From Nostocales cyanobacterium LEGE 11386 (GTDB taxonomy: Bacteria; Cyanobacteriota; Cyanobacteriia; Cyanobacteriales; Nostocaceae), in the NCBI GenBank assembly GCA_015207155.1, contig JADEXK010000001.1:124001-188000 (forward strand): a stretch of DNA of 64,000 nucleotides, in the 5' to 3' direction. Below are positions 17,624-27,274 of the stretch, one piece after another. Each line of letters begins with the position of its first letter. Position 1 is the first letter of the stretch. The notes under the pieces are model-generated. The model worked only from the letters and a program-made list of their open reading frames with translations, had not been told where the DNA came from and searched no databases. The position numbers and the translations under genes were made by a program.

Positions 17624-19891
17624 ATGAGCAGCATACTTATAAATTCCACAATCGATCTTGCCCTTCCGGAATGGCTCCAGAAATGCTTAAGGGAGTCATC
17701 AGCAAATAGGGGCGAAACCGAAGATGACCGAAGGCATAGTGATGCAGTCTTGATTGGTCAGGCATTTGAATTTGCTTATCAACTGCATCAAGGTCAGTAC
17801 CGCAAATCCGGAGAACTGTACATCAGTCATCCTGTGGCTGTAGCTGGATTGCTGCGAGATTTGGGGGGCAGTCCTGCTATGATAGCAGCTGGATTTCTTC
17901 ATGATGTAGTTGAAGATACAGATGTCACAATTGAAGAAATAGAAGAACGCTTTGGAGCCGAAGTACGACAATTGGTGGAAGGTGTCACCAAACTTTCTAA
18001 AATCAATTTCAAAAGCAAAACTGAAAGCCAAGCAGAAAACTTCCGGCGGATGTTTTTGGCAATGGCGCAGGATATCCGGGTAATTGTGGTGAAGTTGGCA
18101 GACCGTTTGCATAATATGCGAACTTTACAATACATGTCAGAGTCTAGCCGTCGCCGTAGCGCGCAGGAAACCCGCGATATTTTTGCCCCCTTAGCAAATC
18201 GCTTGGGAATTTGGCGGATTAAATGGGAACTGGAAGATTTGTCTTTTAAGTATCTGGAACCAGATGCTTTTCGCGAAATTCAACAACATGTTTCCGAAAA
18301 ACGGGCGGCGCGGGAAGAGAAATTGGCCAAAGCTACAGATATGTTGCGGGAGCGTTTGCAGCAAGCCGGAATTGACTGTCAAGATATCAGTGGTCGTCCC
18401 AAGCATCTTTATAGCATTTATCAAAAAATGCAACGGCAGCAAAAAGAATTTCATGAAATTTACGATTTGGCTGCGCTGCGGATTATTGTCCAAACCAATG
18501 AGGAATGCTATCGGGCTTTGGCAGTAGTTCATGATGCTTTTCGCCCGATTCCCGGTAGATTTAAAGACTACATTGGATTGCCCAAGCCTAACCGTTACCA
18601 ATCGTTGCATACTGGAGTGATTGGACTGACTGGTCGTCCTTTGGAGGTACAAATTCGCACACTGGAAATGCATCATATCGCTGAATATGGTATTGCAGCC
18701 CATTGGAAGTACAAAGAAACAGGTGGTTCCACTAGCCAATTAACCACCACAGATGAGAAGTTTACTTGGCTGCGCCAGCTGCTGGAATGGCAAAGCGATC
18801 TCAAGGACGCTCAAGAATATCTTGATAGTGTCAAAGACAATCTATTTGAAGATGATGTCTATGTCTTCACCCCTAAGGGGGATGTTGTACCCTTGAGTCC
18901 CGGTTCTACCTGTATAGATTTTGCTTATCATATTCACACAGAAGTGGGGAACCATTGTGCAGGGGCACGAGTAAATGGACGAATGGTACCCTTGTCAACG
19001 CGGCTGCAAAATGGGGATATTGTGGAGATTATCACCCAAAAGAATAGCCATCCTAGTTTAGATTGGTTGAACTTTGTCAGGACTTCCGCCGCCAAGTATC
19101 GGATTAAGCAATGGTACAAGCGATCGCGCCGCGATGAAAATGTGGCTCGGGGACGAGAGTTGTTAGAAAAAGAACTGGGTAAAACTGGTTTTGATAACTT
19201 GCTGAAGTCGGAAGCAATGCAAACTGTGGCGGAAAAATGTAATTACCACAGCGTAGAAGATTTACTTGCTGGTTTGGGTTACGGTGAAATTACTCTCAAC
19301 TTAGTATTAAATCGTTGGAGAGAAGTAGCCAAAGGACAACAACCAGCTAACGTTGTCCCTCTATTTCCTCCCAAAGAGGCAACTACATCAAAAGCTGTGC
19401 GAGATGCACCACCTATCAGCACACGTCCTTGTGATTCGCCAATTATTGGCGTAGAAGGGCTAGTGTATCATTTAGCTGGGTGTTGTACCCCCATTCCTGG
19501 TGAACCAATTATCGGTGTCGTGACGCGGGGTAGAGGAATTTCCATCCATCGCCAAGGGTGTAGCAATCTCGAAAGTGTAGAGTATGAGCGCTTAGTACCA
19601 GTTAGTTGGAACTGTGCTACCGAAATTAGCAGTCGTCCGCACACTTATCCAGTCAATGTCCAAATCGAAGCGCTTGACCGTGTAGGGGTGCTAAAAGATA
19701 TTTTGTCACGGTTGAGTGACCAAGGGATCAATGTGCGTCATGCTCAGGTAAAAACAGCTATTGGTCAACCAGCATTAATAGACTTGGGAATAGATATACG
19801 CGATCGCTCTCAACTTGAGCAAGTGTTTACTCAAATCAAGAAGATGAGTGACATTTTGAATATCCGCCGCCTCGGTCAAATTGATGAGTAA
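17624..19891 (+). CDS. rel: Bifunctional (p)ppGpp synthetase/hydrolase (RelA/SpoT homologue)
   Basis: This 755-residue long RSH protein has the standard order. The HD hydrolase domain covers residues 45-200 with SHPVAVAG and FLHDVVEDT (H93-D94). The synthetase domain (about 260-385) has GRPKHLYSIYQKM and the substrate-binding GLPKPNRYQSLHTGV. A TGS domain (VYVFTPKGDVVPLSPGST, near 415-470) and a C-terminal zinc-finger/ACT region (LAGCCTPIPGEPIIG; HTYPVNVQIEALDRVGVLKDI) follow. It should both make and degrade (p)ppGpp for the stringent response. HD and synthetase motifs look intact. Confidence 0.96.
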   Translation: MSSILINSTIDLALPEWLQKCLRESSANRGETEDDRRHSDAVLIGQAFEFAYQLHQGQYRKSGELYISHPVAVAGLLRDLGGSPAMIAAGFLHDVVEDTDVTIEEIEERFGAEVRQLVEGVTKLSKINFKSKTESQAENFRRMFLAMAQDIRVIVVKLADRLHNMRTLQYMSESSRRRSAQETRDIFAPLANRLGIWRIKWELEDLSFKYLEPDAFREIQQHVSEKRAAREEKLAKATDMLRERLQQAGIDCQDISGRPKHLYSIYQKMQRQQKEFHEIYDLAALRIIVQTNEECYRALAVVHDAFRPIPGRFKDYIGLPKPNRYQSLHTGVIGLTGRPLEVQIRTLEMHHIAEYGIAAHWKYKETGGSTSQLTTTDEKFTWLRQLLEWQSDLKDAQEYLDSVKDNLFEDDVYVFTPKGDVVPLSPGSTCIDFAYHIHTEVGNHCAGARVNGRMVPLSTRLQNGDIVEIITQKNSHPSLDWLNFVRTSAAKYRIKQWYKRSRRDENVARGRELLEKELGKTGFDNLLKSEAMQTVAEKCNYHSVEDLLAGLGYGEITLNLVLNRWREVAKGQQPANVVPLFPPKEATTSKAVRDAPPISTRPCDSPIIGVEGLVYHLAGCCTPIPGEPIIGVVTRGRGISIHRQGCSNLESVEYERLVPVSWNCATEISSRPHTYPVNVQIEALDRVGVLKDILSRLSDQGINVRHAQVKTAIGQPALIDLGIDIRDRSQLEQVFTQIKKMSDILNIRRLGQIDE

Positions 19892-20064
19892 AGTATAAAA
19901 ATACTGCGCTGATTGTTTGTAGTGACGCGTACATAGGTTGGTTGAGGTACGAAATCTAACATTTGTCAGGCTTTGTCGTGTTTTGCACTTTGCCAACCTA
20001 TAATCATCCTAGATGAGTTACAAATTGACTCGTTAAGGTAGGGAACAAGAAGGAAAAATTTAGA

Positions 20065-21522
20065 CTAACTCCGCGACTGAATTTTACGAATTAATTCATA
20101 AAAAGGTTGCCAATTATCTTCCTGGGTGATGGGTTCCCAAATTGATTCAATCACAGGTCTTAACAACACTGTTTGAGGATTACAATCAGTAAGAGTTTGG
20201 GAAATTACATCCATTTGTTCAGGGTCAAAATTATTCAAAAGTTTATGGTATAGCACACACCAATTATCAAAAAGATTTGATGCCCCTGATGCTGGCACAA
20301 TATCGGAGTTTTTCAATACCAGCGCTGGTTCATCTCGCCATTCAGGTGAAAAAGTACGAGCCATTTCATAAAAAAACTGATGATAACCAACTTGGCTATC
20401 TTGTAAGAATTGAGTAGTTAAATTTACCAGATCATCTGCTTCTGCACACTGCAATTGTGCAAAACCCAACTTTTTCAACATTAAAGAGCGGTATTCAGCC
20501 TGATAATATTTATTAAATTTTGCTAAACCTGTCTCCATTGCAGCTTTGTCAATAATTGCCTTTAATGGCTCTTGAAACATTTCTAAATTCAATTGGCAAA
20601 TACTTGGCTGATGGCCATAACAATAGCGTCGATAATAATCGAAATAAGCTGCCGTAAAAGACGGGTCATAAGTCGGAATAAACGCATAAGGGCCATAGTC
20701 AAAACTTTCTCCTGTAATCGACATATTGTCAGTATTCAGGACTGCATGACAAAAGCCAGCCGCCATCCACTGTGCTGCTAGTTCTGCGACTCTTTGGACT
20801 AATTCTCCATAAAATAAGACATATTGGTCTTTTTGCCCAAGTAAATGGCGGTAATAATACTCAATTACATGGTCTAACAGTTTCTGACTTAAATCTGGAC
20901 GCTGGAGATAGTGTAACCGCTCAAAAGTGCCAAAGCGAATATGAGATCTGTTCATCCTCACCATCACAGATGAACGTGTCGGTGAAGGTTCATCACCCCG
21001 CCACAGGGATAAACCAGTTTCAATCATGGTCAAACAGCGAGAGGTGCGTACCCCCAACTGGTGCAATGCTTCTGCTGCTAGAACCTCTCGTACCCCACCT
21101 TTGAGTGTCAGCATTCCATCGCCACCACGAGAGTAGGGAGTTTTTCCAGAACCTTTTGTCCCAAAATCATATAATTCGCCATCAGTACCACGTACTTGGC
21201 CGTAGAGAAAGCCTCTACCATCACCCAAGTTAGGATTATATTCACCAAACTGATAGCCGTGGTAACGCAGTGCTAACAATGGCTTGCGTCCGTGAAATTT
21301 GCCAAAGGTGGTAATGAAATCTTCGTCTGTAACAGCTTGGGTATCTAGTCCCAAAAGAGGTAACAATGCGTCGTTGCGCCAGCGCAGAATGTGTTGGGGA
21401 AATTCGGCGGCCATGACTTCATCATAGTAATCATTACCCAAAGATGCCAAAGCCGGTTCGTAGTTGAGGGTGAGAAAAGAATTGTGAGAATTTTCGTGGT
21501 TGGGAGTTTCGGCCAGAGTCAT
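20065..21522 (-). CDS. selO: Protein adenylyltransferase SelO (YdiU/UPF0061)
   Basis: This roughly 485-residue pseudokinase-fold AMPylator has the family signatures: [20 protein letters not shown], then [20 protein letters not shown] (nucleotide-binding loop), then [13 protein letters not shown] and FDYGPYAF with the metal-binding Asn/Asp. SelO transfers AMP from ATP to Ser/Thr/Tyr of redox-related proteins. The C-terminal selenocysteine or Cys of some homologues is absent (the protein ends ..RKIQSRS). I chose the ATG at 21522 rather than an in-frame TTG three codons upstream. Confidence 0.93.
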   Translation of the reverse strand: MTLAETPNHENSHNSFLTLNYEPALASLGNDYYDEVMAAEFPQHILRWRNDALLPLLGLDTQAVTDEDFITTFGKFHGRKPLLALRYHGYQFGEYNPNLGDGRGFLYGQVRGTDGELYDFGTKGSGKTPYSRGGDGMLTLKGGVREVLAAEALHQLGVRTSRCLTMIETGLSLWRGDEPSPTRSSVMVRMNRSHIRFGTFERLHYLQRPDLSQKLLDHVIEYYYRHLLGQKDQYVLFYGELVQRVAELAAQWMAAGFCHAVLNTDNMSITGESFDYGPYAFIPTYDPSFTAAYFDYYRRYCYGHQPSICQLNLEMFQEPLKAIIDKAAMETGLAKFNKYYQAEYRSLMLKKLGFAQLQCAEADDLVNLTTQFLQDSQVGYHQFFYEMARTFSPEWRDEPALVLKNSDIVPASGASNLFDNWCVLYHKLLNNFDPEQMDVISQTLTDCNPQTVLLRPVIESIWEPITQEDNWQPFYELIRKIQSRS

Positions 21523-22280
21523 TACGAGCAAAGCTAATTGATTCTATCTTTCATACTAACTCTGGCAGAAGAGGCAGTGTGAATTACAAAGTTAAACTTT
21601 AGACTGCAACTAGGTATAAAACACAATTTATAGTTTTGACGCAGAAAGCTGCTCAGTACTAATAAAAGTAATAGTATTCATCAGTAAAATCTATGTATTA
21701 AAAATTAATTTTTGGCTTAATTCCCAAAGATAAATTTTTACTTGTACTAAAATTCCATTAATTATCAATAACCAACTGGATTGACCAAGCCTTTTAAGTG
21801 TAAAACTAAATTTTGCCATCTAGAATCCCAAACAAAATTTCAACTACTCATTTAAAATCCAGAACCAGATGAGTCGGCAGAAATAGTACTTCAGATTTGT
21901 AGACAATCTAAAATCTGCCACAAGTTGAGTTGACATATAAAACATGCTGGTTTTAACTAAACTTTAAATAATTAAAACTATTAATAAGATGTATGATATT
22001 TAATATAGAAATATTTTTGATTTTTTCATTTTTATAGACACTATAATATTAAAATAAACCCTTATGTTAAAAATATAAAAATTTTCAGTTACACTGATGT
22101 TATCAGTAATAATTATGTTAATTTTAGTATAAATACAGCATAAAGAAATACAACTAAATTACATAAAACAAAACTGAAAAATTAGTACATACAATGACAT
22201 AATAAGCGTTTATAAACAGGATCATTGATAACCTTCATCCACCTGAAACACTTTTTGATAGTTAACCTCAAGCACAGTAT
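21523..22280. other. Long AT-rich divergent intergenic region
   Basis: About 750 bp between selO and the lipid-kinase gene. The second half (21950-22200) is extremely AT-rich, with long A/T runs. I found no credible open frame, hairpin-plus-T-run or family repeat. It must hold both promoters; bent DNA or an unannotated small RNA is possible but unsupported. Confidence 0.4.
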
Positions 22281-23210
22281 ATGGATGCGGAAAACTGGAC
22301 TTATAGACTACAAAGGGCACTACCAATGAGTTCCCGCGCACTGCTGTTAGTCAATCGTTATGCCCGCCAAGGAGAAAAGCGTCTGTCGGAAGCAATTCAT
22401 TGTCTTGAGCAACTAGGCTTTGATTTAATTGAGGAGTCCGCAGAAGATCCCAAACAGCTTGCCGAAGTTATTGTTCGCCACCAGCATGAAATTGACTTGG
22501 TAATTATTGGCGGTGGTGATGGTACTCTCAATGCCGCAGTCGATGCTTTAGTTGATACTCAATTGCCTTTGGGAATCTTACCTTTGGGAACTGCCAATGA
22601 CTTGGCCAGGACTTTGGGAATTCCTAACTCCTTAAACGAAGCTTGTAAAGTTATTGCCTACGGAGAACTGCGACGTATTGACTTAGGGTGGGTGAATGGC
22701 AAGCACTTTTTTAATGTTGCTAGTCTGGGATTGAGTGTGAAAATTACCCAGCGACTTACCAAAGAAGTCAAACGTCGTTGGGGTATATTTGCTTATGCTG
22801 CCACTGCATTGCGAGTAATTTGGGAAGCTAGACCCTTTAGTGCAGAAATTAAGATTAATGGTAAATCTTTTCGTGTGAAAACGGTACAAATTGCCGTCGG
22901 CAATGGCCGCTATTATGGGGGTGGCATGGCAGTAGTTCATGACGCTACCATTGATGATCAAAGACTGGATCTCTATAGTCTAGAAATAGAACATTGGTGG
23001 CAAATTATTCCTTTACTGCCTGCAATGCGACAAGGAAGGCATATTTATTGGCGGGGTGTTCGTACCATTCAAGGGCAGGAAATTGAGGTTTATACACGTA
23101 AACCACTTCCTATCAATACGGACGGTGAAATTACAACCTATACTCCTGCTCATTTCCGGGTAATCCCTGAGGCTATAGGTGTTTTAGTACCACCAATTGA
23201 AGTATTTTGA
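22281..23210 (+). CDS. YegS/BmrU-type diacylglycerol/lipid kinase
   Basis: This 309-residue DAGK-catalytic-domain protein has the ATP-binding GGGDGTLNA near residue 79 and PLGTANDLARTLGIP near residue 101, the two hallmark motifs. The C-terminal beta-sandwich has NGRYYGGGM and a DG-type metal site (NTDGE). It should phosphorylate diacylglycerol or another lipid alcohol at the membrane. An internal ATG sixteen codons in (MSSRALLLVN) is an alternative start closer to the usual family start. Downstream ExoD may be co-transcribed. Confidence 0.92.
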   Translation: MDAENWTYRLQRALPMSSRALLLVNRYARQGEKRLSEAIHCLEQLGFDLIEESAEDPKQLAEVIVRHQHEIDLVIIGGGDGTLNAAVDALVDTQLPLGILPLGTANDLARTLGIPNSLNEACKVIAYGELRRIDLGWVNGKHFFNVASLGLSVKITQRLTKEVKRRWGIFAYAATALRVIWEARPFSAEIKINGKSFRVKTVQIAVGNGRYYGGGMAVVHDATIDDQRLDLYSLEIEHWWQIIPLLPAMRQGRHIYWRGVRTIQGQEIEVYTRKPLPINTDGEITTYTPAHFRVIPEAIGVLVPPIEVF

Positions 23211-23346
23211 GGTTTAAAAGTTGAATTGATAAATCAAATAATGATAAGTTAAAATACATCTACAGTAAATAGCAATTTGATCATATCTAGAAAATCTGTG
23301 AGTGCATTTGTATTCACATTAATATAGTTAACTAAAGCGGGGTATT

Positions 23347-23979
23347 GTGACCAATCACATCAACTCACGCCAAATGCATTTGAGATTTTCTCAAGAAATT
23401 AAGTTTTTGCTGCAACGCTTGGCCGAACAGCCTTTAACTCTAGGCGATATTCTGGCAGAAACCTCCGAAAGAGGTTTTAACTTAGTAATTACATTGTTAG
23501 TTCTACCATTTTTGTTTCCTACACCACCGGGATTAACTGGCCCTTTTGGTGTTGCTTGCTTGCTGTTGTCAGTACAGATGATTTTGGGTAGGCGATCGCC
23601 TTGGCTACCTAAAAGAATAGCTAATTACAAATTTCCTCGTCCTTTTGCTCAGTTACTGTTACAAAATCTGCGGCGCTTAACCAAGGTAGTAGAGAAAATA
23701 GCTCGTCCCCGGCTGGCAAAAATTGCCCATCATCCTTTAACTTGGCGCATCAATGGGTTTTGTATTTCTTGGTTGACCGTATTATTAATTTCACCAATTC
23801 CCTTTACAAATCCCATACCCACTGTAGGTATTTTACTTTTAACAATTGCCACTATCGAATCTGACGGTTTACTGATTTGTTTTAGCTACGCGATGACTAC
23901 CTTAATTACCTTGTTATTTGCATTTATTGGTTATGCACTGTGGTTAGCTCCCGGTTTGCTGCCAGCGATATTTAGGTGA
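23347..23979 (+). CDS. ExoD-family membrane protein
   Basis: This 210-residue protein matches the exopolysaccharide synthesis protein ExoD family: an N-terminal amphipathic part (LTLGDILAETSERGFNLVITLL), then LPFLFPTPPGLTGPFGVACLL, and several hydrophobic helices to the C-terminus. ExoD was named in rhizobia for exopolysaccharide and alkali tolerance; its biochemical role is unclear. The start is GTG at 23347. The gene follows the lipid kinase by 136 bp on the same strand. Confidence 0.88.
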   Translation: MTNHINSRQMHLRFSQEIKFLLQRLAEQPLTLGDILAETSERGFNLVITLLVLPFLFPTPPGLTGPFGVACLLLSVQMILGRRSPWLPKRIANYKFPRPFAQLLLQNLRRLTKVVEKIARPRLAKIAHHPLTWRINGFCISWLTVLLISPIPFTNPIPTVGILLLTIATIESDGLLICFSYAMTTLITLLFAFIGYALWLAPGLLPAIFR

Positions 23980-24148
23980 TTGACGCAATCGGGAATCAGC
24001 ATCTTCATCAAAGCAAAAATTAACATCCGCACGATCGCTTTATTTCTAGGCAGGCAAGTCTCTTTTCTTCCTTCCACCTTCTACCCCCTAGCCGCAAACG
24101 CCGAGTAGTGTAAAAATATCTTTACTTTCATAGCTTCAAAAACGAACC

Positions 24149-24895
24149 ATGACAATGCATTCTACTCTCCAACGTGCATTTACTGAGCGCCGCGTCCTCA
24201 AAGTGATTAGCGGCTTGAATAACTTTGATCGCGATCGCGTCGCTGCTACTATCAAAGCTGCTGAACTTGGTGGCGCTACTTTTGTCGATATTGCCGCCGA
24301 TTCTACTTTAGTGCAGTTAGCTAAAAACTTGATAAATTTACCAGTTTGTGTATCAGCCGTAGAGCCAGAAAAGTTTGTCCAAGCTGTGGCAGCTGGTGCA
24401 GATTTAATTGAAATTGGGAATTTTGATACTTTTTATGCCCAAGGTCGCAGATTTGAGGCAGAGGAAGTTTTAGCACTAACGCACCAAACCCGCGCCCTCC
24501 TGCCAGAAATCACCTTATCTGTGACTGTTCCCCACATCCTGGAACTAGATCAACAGGTACAGCTAGCAGAGGAACTGGTAAAAGCTGGAGCCGATATTAT
24601 CCAAACAGAAGGCGGTACCAGTAGCCAACCAGCACACCCCGGCACTCTGGGATTAATGGAAAAAGCTGCTCCCACCTTGGCAGCAGCTTATGAAATTTCT
24701 CGTGCAGTATCCGTACCAGTATTGTGTGCTTCCGGCATTTCTAGCGTGACAGCACCACTAGCGATCGCCTCTGGTGCAGCTGGTGTTGGTGTCGGTTCCG
24801 CGATTAACCAACTCAATAGCGAAGTAGCCATGATTGCTGCTGTGCGTAGCTTAGTTGAAGCCTTAGCAAGTGCAAACAGCCGGGCGATCGTCTAG
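24149..24895 (+). CDS. ycf23: Ycf23/DUF561 TIM-barrel protein
   Basis: This 248-residue protein of the DUF561 family corresponds to chloroplast Ycf23. Typical pieces are RRVLKVISGLNNFD at the N-terminus, GATFVDIAADSTL, AGADLIEIGNFDTFYAQGR, ADIIQTEGGTSS and the phosphate-binding end VLCASGISSVTAPLA...GVGVGSAIN. It has a (beta/alpha)8 barrel layout like thiamine-phosphate or nicotinate synthases, but its reaction is unknown. It is conserved in cyanobacteria and red-lineage plastids. Confidence 0.9.
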   Translation: MTMHSTLQRAFTERRVLKVISGLNNFDRDRVAATIKAAELGGATFVDIAADSTLVQLAKNLINLPVCVSAVEPEKFVQAVAAGADLIEIGNFDTFYAQGRRFEAEEVLALTHQTRALLPEITLSVTVPHILELDQQVQLAEELVKAGADIIQTEGGTSSQPAHPGTLGLMEKAAPTLAAAYEISRAVSVPVLCASGISSVTAPLAIASGAAGVGVGSAINQLNSEVAMIAAVRSLVEALASANSRAIV

Positions 24896-24897
24896 TT

Positions 24898-24976
24898 GAG
24901 TTGGGGACTGGGGACTGGGGACAAGGGGATGAATTTACCTACCCAATGTCCTACTCAGCACTCAGCACTCAACACT
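24898..24976. repeat. G-rich direct repeats plus tandem heptamers
   Basis: After the ycf23 stop there are three GGGGACTG-type units, then TCAGCACTCAGCACTCAACAC heptamer copies running into the 3' end of the aminotransferase gene. The same two repeat classes recur elsewhere in the window, for example 14238-14268, 48471-48496 and the heptamer sites. Confidence 0.6.
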
Positions 24977-26112
24977 TTATCCAAGGTATAAATCACCTGG
25001 TCTTGCTGTTCATGGGTCAGTTCTGGGAACATGGGTAAGGAAAGAACTTCCTGACAAGCCAACTCTGCCACTGGTAGTTGCCCTGGCTGATAACCCAAAC
25101 TTTGATAAACTGGCTGCAAATGTAAAGGATGGGGATAGTAAACCATTGAACTCACTCCCCGTTCTTGCAGTTGACTACGTATCGAGTCTCGGTAAGTGGC
25201 GCTAGTACCATTTCGCCCCTCGCTAGAGATGCGAATGGTGTATTGATTCCATACACCAACGCCTCCAGCTAATTCTTGGGGTGCAATGATCCCAGAAACT
25301 CGACTGAGAAACTGTTGGTAATAAGCTGCGATCGCCTGCCTTTGCTTGTTCCAAGTATCAAGATAACGCAGCTTAATTTGGAGAATAGCCGCCTGTAGGG
25401 CATCCAAGCGGCTATTTACACCAATTTCTTCGTAGTAATAGCGGTTTTTCTGTCCATGTTCCTTGAGTACCCGCAGCCTAACAGCAAGTTCTGGATCGTT
25501 AGTAATAATTGCCCCACCATCGCCACATCCACCCAAATTTTTAGTAGGGTAGAAACTAAAACAACCAATATGTCCTATACTGCCGACTTTTTGCCCACCC
25601 CAACTTGCTCCTGTGGATTGAGCGCAATCTTCAATCACTGCTAAATTGTGAGATTGAGCGATCGCCATTAGTGCTGTCATATCCACTGGTTGCCCAAATA
25701 AATGAACTGGGATAATAGCTTTAGTTTGAGGTGTAATCGCCGCAGCTATTTGCTGCAAATCGAGATTAAACGTAGTAGTGTCTATATCAACAAAAATTGG
25801 TTTTGCACCTACAGCGCTGATGACTTCAGCCGTTGCCACAAAAGTGAAGGGTGTGGTAATTACTTCATCACCCATACCAATTTCTAAGGCTCGTAGTGCT
25901 AAGTAGAGCGCATCTGTACCAGAGTTACAAGCTATACAATTAGTCACCTGATGATAGGCAGCAAATTGTTGCTCAAAGCCTTCAACTAGGGGGCCGCCAA
26001 TATAACGCCCGGAAGCCAAAACCTCTAAAACAGCTGCACTCACTTCTGCTTCGATGGAGGCGTATTGCTGCTTGATGTCAAAGGCAGGAATAGAATTTAC
26101 GCTTTGGATCAT
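24955..26112 (-). CDS. DegT/DnrJ/EryC1/StrS-family PLP-dependent sugar aminotransferase
   Basis: This 385-residue fold-type I aminotransferase has the full family layout: GRYIGGPLVEGFEQQFA near residue 35, CNSGTDALYLALRAL near 62, D162 (EDCAQSTGA) for the pyridine nitrogen, and the Schiff-base lysine K191 in FSFYPTKNLGGCGDGG. The enzyme adds an amino group to a keto-sugar nucleotide, for envelope polysaccharide or natural-product sugars. No partner sugar genes lie next to it. Its 3' end abuts heptamer repeats, and it is monocistronic. Confidence 0.93.
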   Translation of the reverse strand: MIQSVNSIPAFDIKQQYASIEAEVSAAVLEVLASGRYIGGPLVEGFEQQFAAYHQVTNCIACNSGTDALYLALRALEIGMGDEVITTPFTFVATAEVISAVGAKPIFVDIDTTTFNLDLQQIAAAITPQTKAIIPVHLFGQPVDMTALMAIAQSHNLAVIEDCAQSTGASWGGQKVGSIGHIGCFSFYPTKNLGGCGDGGAIITNDPELAVRLRVLKEHGQKNRYYYEEIGVNSRLDALQAAILQIKLRYLDTWNKQRQAIAAYYQQFLSRVSGIIAPQELAGGVGVWNQYTIRISSEGRNGTSATYRDSIRSQLQERGVSSMVYYPHPLHLQPVYQSLGYQPGQLPVAELACQEVLSLPMFPELTHEQQDQVIYTLDKVLSAEC

Positions 26113-26401
26113 GAGTTTTCATTTTATCTGAAGATACAAAGGATGCACTTCGACGGCCAATTTTTGCTGATTGAGATGTTTGTCAAAAAGCCTTTTAAAG
26201 ACTGTCGTCCCGGATACGCATCTAAAGAGGGATATTACTGAAATTATTTTATGGTAAAGGATAACATTGGTTGGCAGAAAATATCATACATATCAACCAA
26301 GATCCAACACCTTAAATTAAAGTTCCAAAAACTGAGGATTGGGAGTAGGGAGTGGGAAAAAATATTTTCATGTTTTCTAGTGAACAGGAGATGGAGTACT
26401 C

Positions 26402-27178
26402 ATGCCAGATTTGATCAAGCTAGATTTGGTTGATTTAGCTATGGCCGTAGGATTGATGGCGATCGCCATTGGTTTATCTGCCTGGGAAAAATTAGGACTA
26501 GAGTGGAACTTAGCGATTGCTACTGGCAGAACCATCCTCCAACTACTCGTATTAGGATACGTTTTAGACTTCATCTTTGCTTTAGACAATGTTTGGGCAG
26601 TTTTGGCGATTTTAGCAGTAATTTTGACGATTACGGCGATTGTGTCCCGAAATCGCATCAGTCCCAAAATTCCCCAAGTTTTGCCTTTGGTATGGGGTGC
26701 AATTTTAGTTAGTACTGCTTTGACAGTGCTTTACACGATTTTCTTGATTATTCAACCAGATAGATGGTACGAACCGCGTTATGTAATTCCGTTAGCAGGA
26801 ATAATTTTAGGTAATGCGATGAACGCCGCCGCGATCGCGGGAGAACGTCTTGTTAGCACCATGAACACCCAAACTTTAGAAATTGAAACTCATTTGAGTT
26901 TAGGTGCAACTCCCCAGCAAGCAGTCAGCCAATACCGCAAAGAAGCCATTAGAGCCGCATTTTTGCCGACTCTCAATCAAATGATGCTAGTAGGTATGGT
27001 AGCCATCCCTGGAATTACCACCGGACAGTTACTCGCAGGAATCAGACCTTTAGATGCTGTCTCCTACGAAATTTTAATTATTTTCATGGTGGCGATCGCC
27101 AATTTGTTGACAACGATTTTAGTGACTAAAGGTTTATATCGTCAGTTTTTCAATTCCGCCGACCAATTGGTAAGGTGA
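26402..27178 (+). CDS. FetB/UPF0014-family ABC permease
   Basis: This 258-residue membrane protein has about six to seven helices. The family signature RYVIPLAGIILGNAMNAAAIAGERL (near residue 127) is followed by the cytoplasmic coupling stretch LSLGATPQQAVSQYRKEAIRAAFLPTLNQM. In E. coli FetAB exports iron and helps resist oxidative stress. The cognate ATPase is not adjacent here. An AGGAG about 12 bp before the ATG supports the start. Confidence 0.9.
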   Translation: MPDLIKLDLVDLAMAVGLMAIAIGLSAWEKLGLEWNLAIATGRTILQLLVLGYVLDFIFALDNVWAVLAILAVILTITAIVSRNRISPKIPQVLPLVWGAILVSTALTVLYTIFLIIQPDRWYEPRYVIPLAGIILGNAMNAAAIAGERLVSTMNTQTLEIETHLSLGATPQQAVSQYRKEAIRAAFLPTLNQMMLVGMVAIPGITTGQLLAGIRPLDAVSYEILIIFMVAIANLLTTILVTKGLYRQFFNSADQLVR

Positions 27179-27274
27179 AAAATAGGGAATAGGGAGTAGG
27201 GGGTAAACTTCCCAATCCCCAATGCCCAATCCTCAATGCCCTAAAATGAAAATTGACGTTCTCCAGTAGCCACA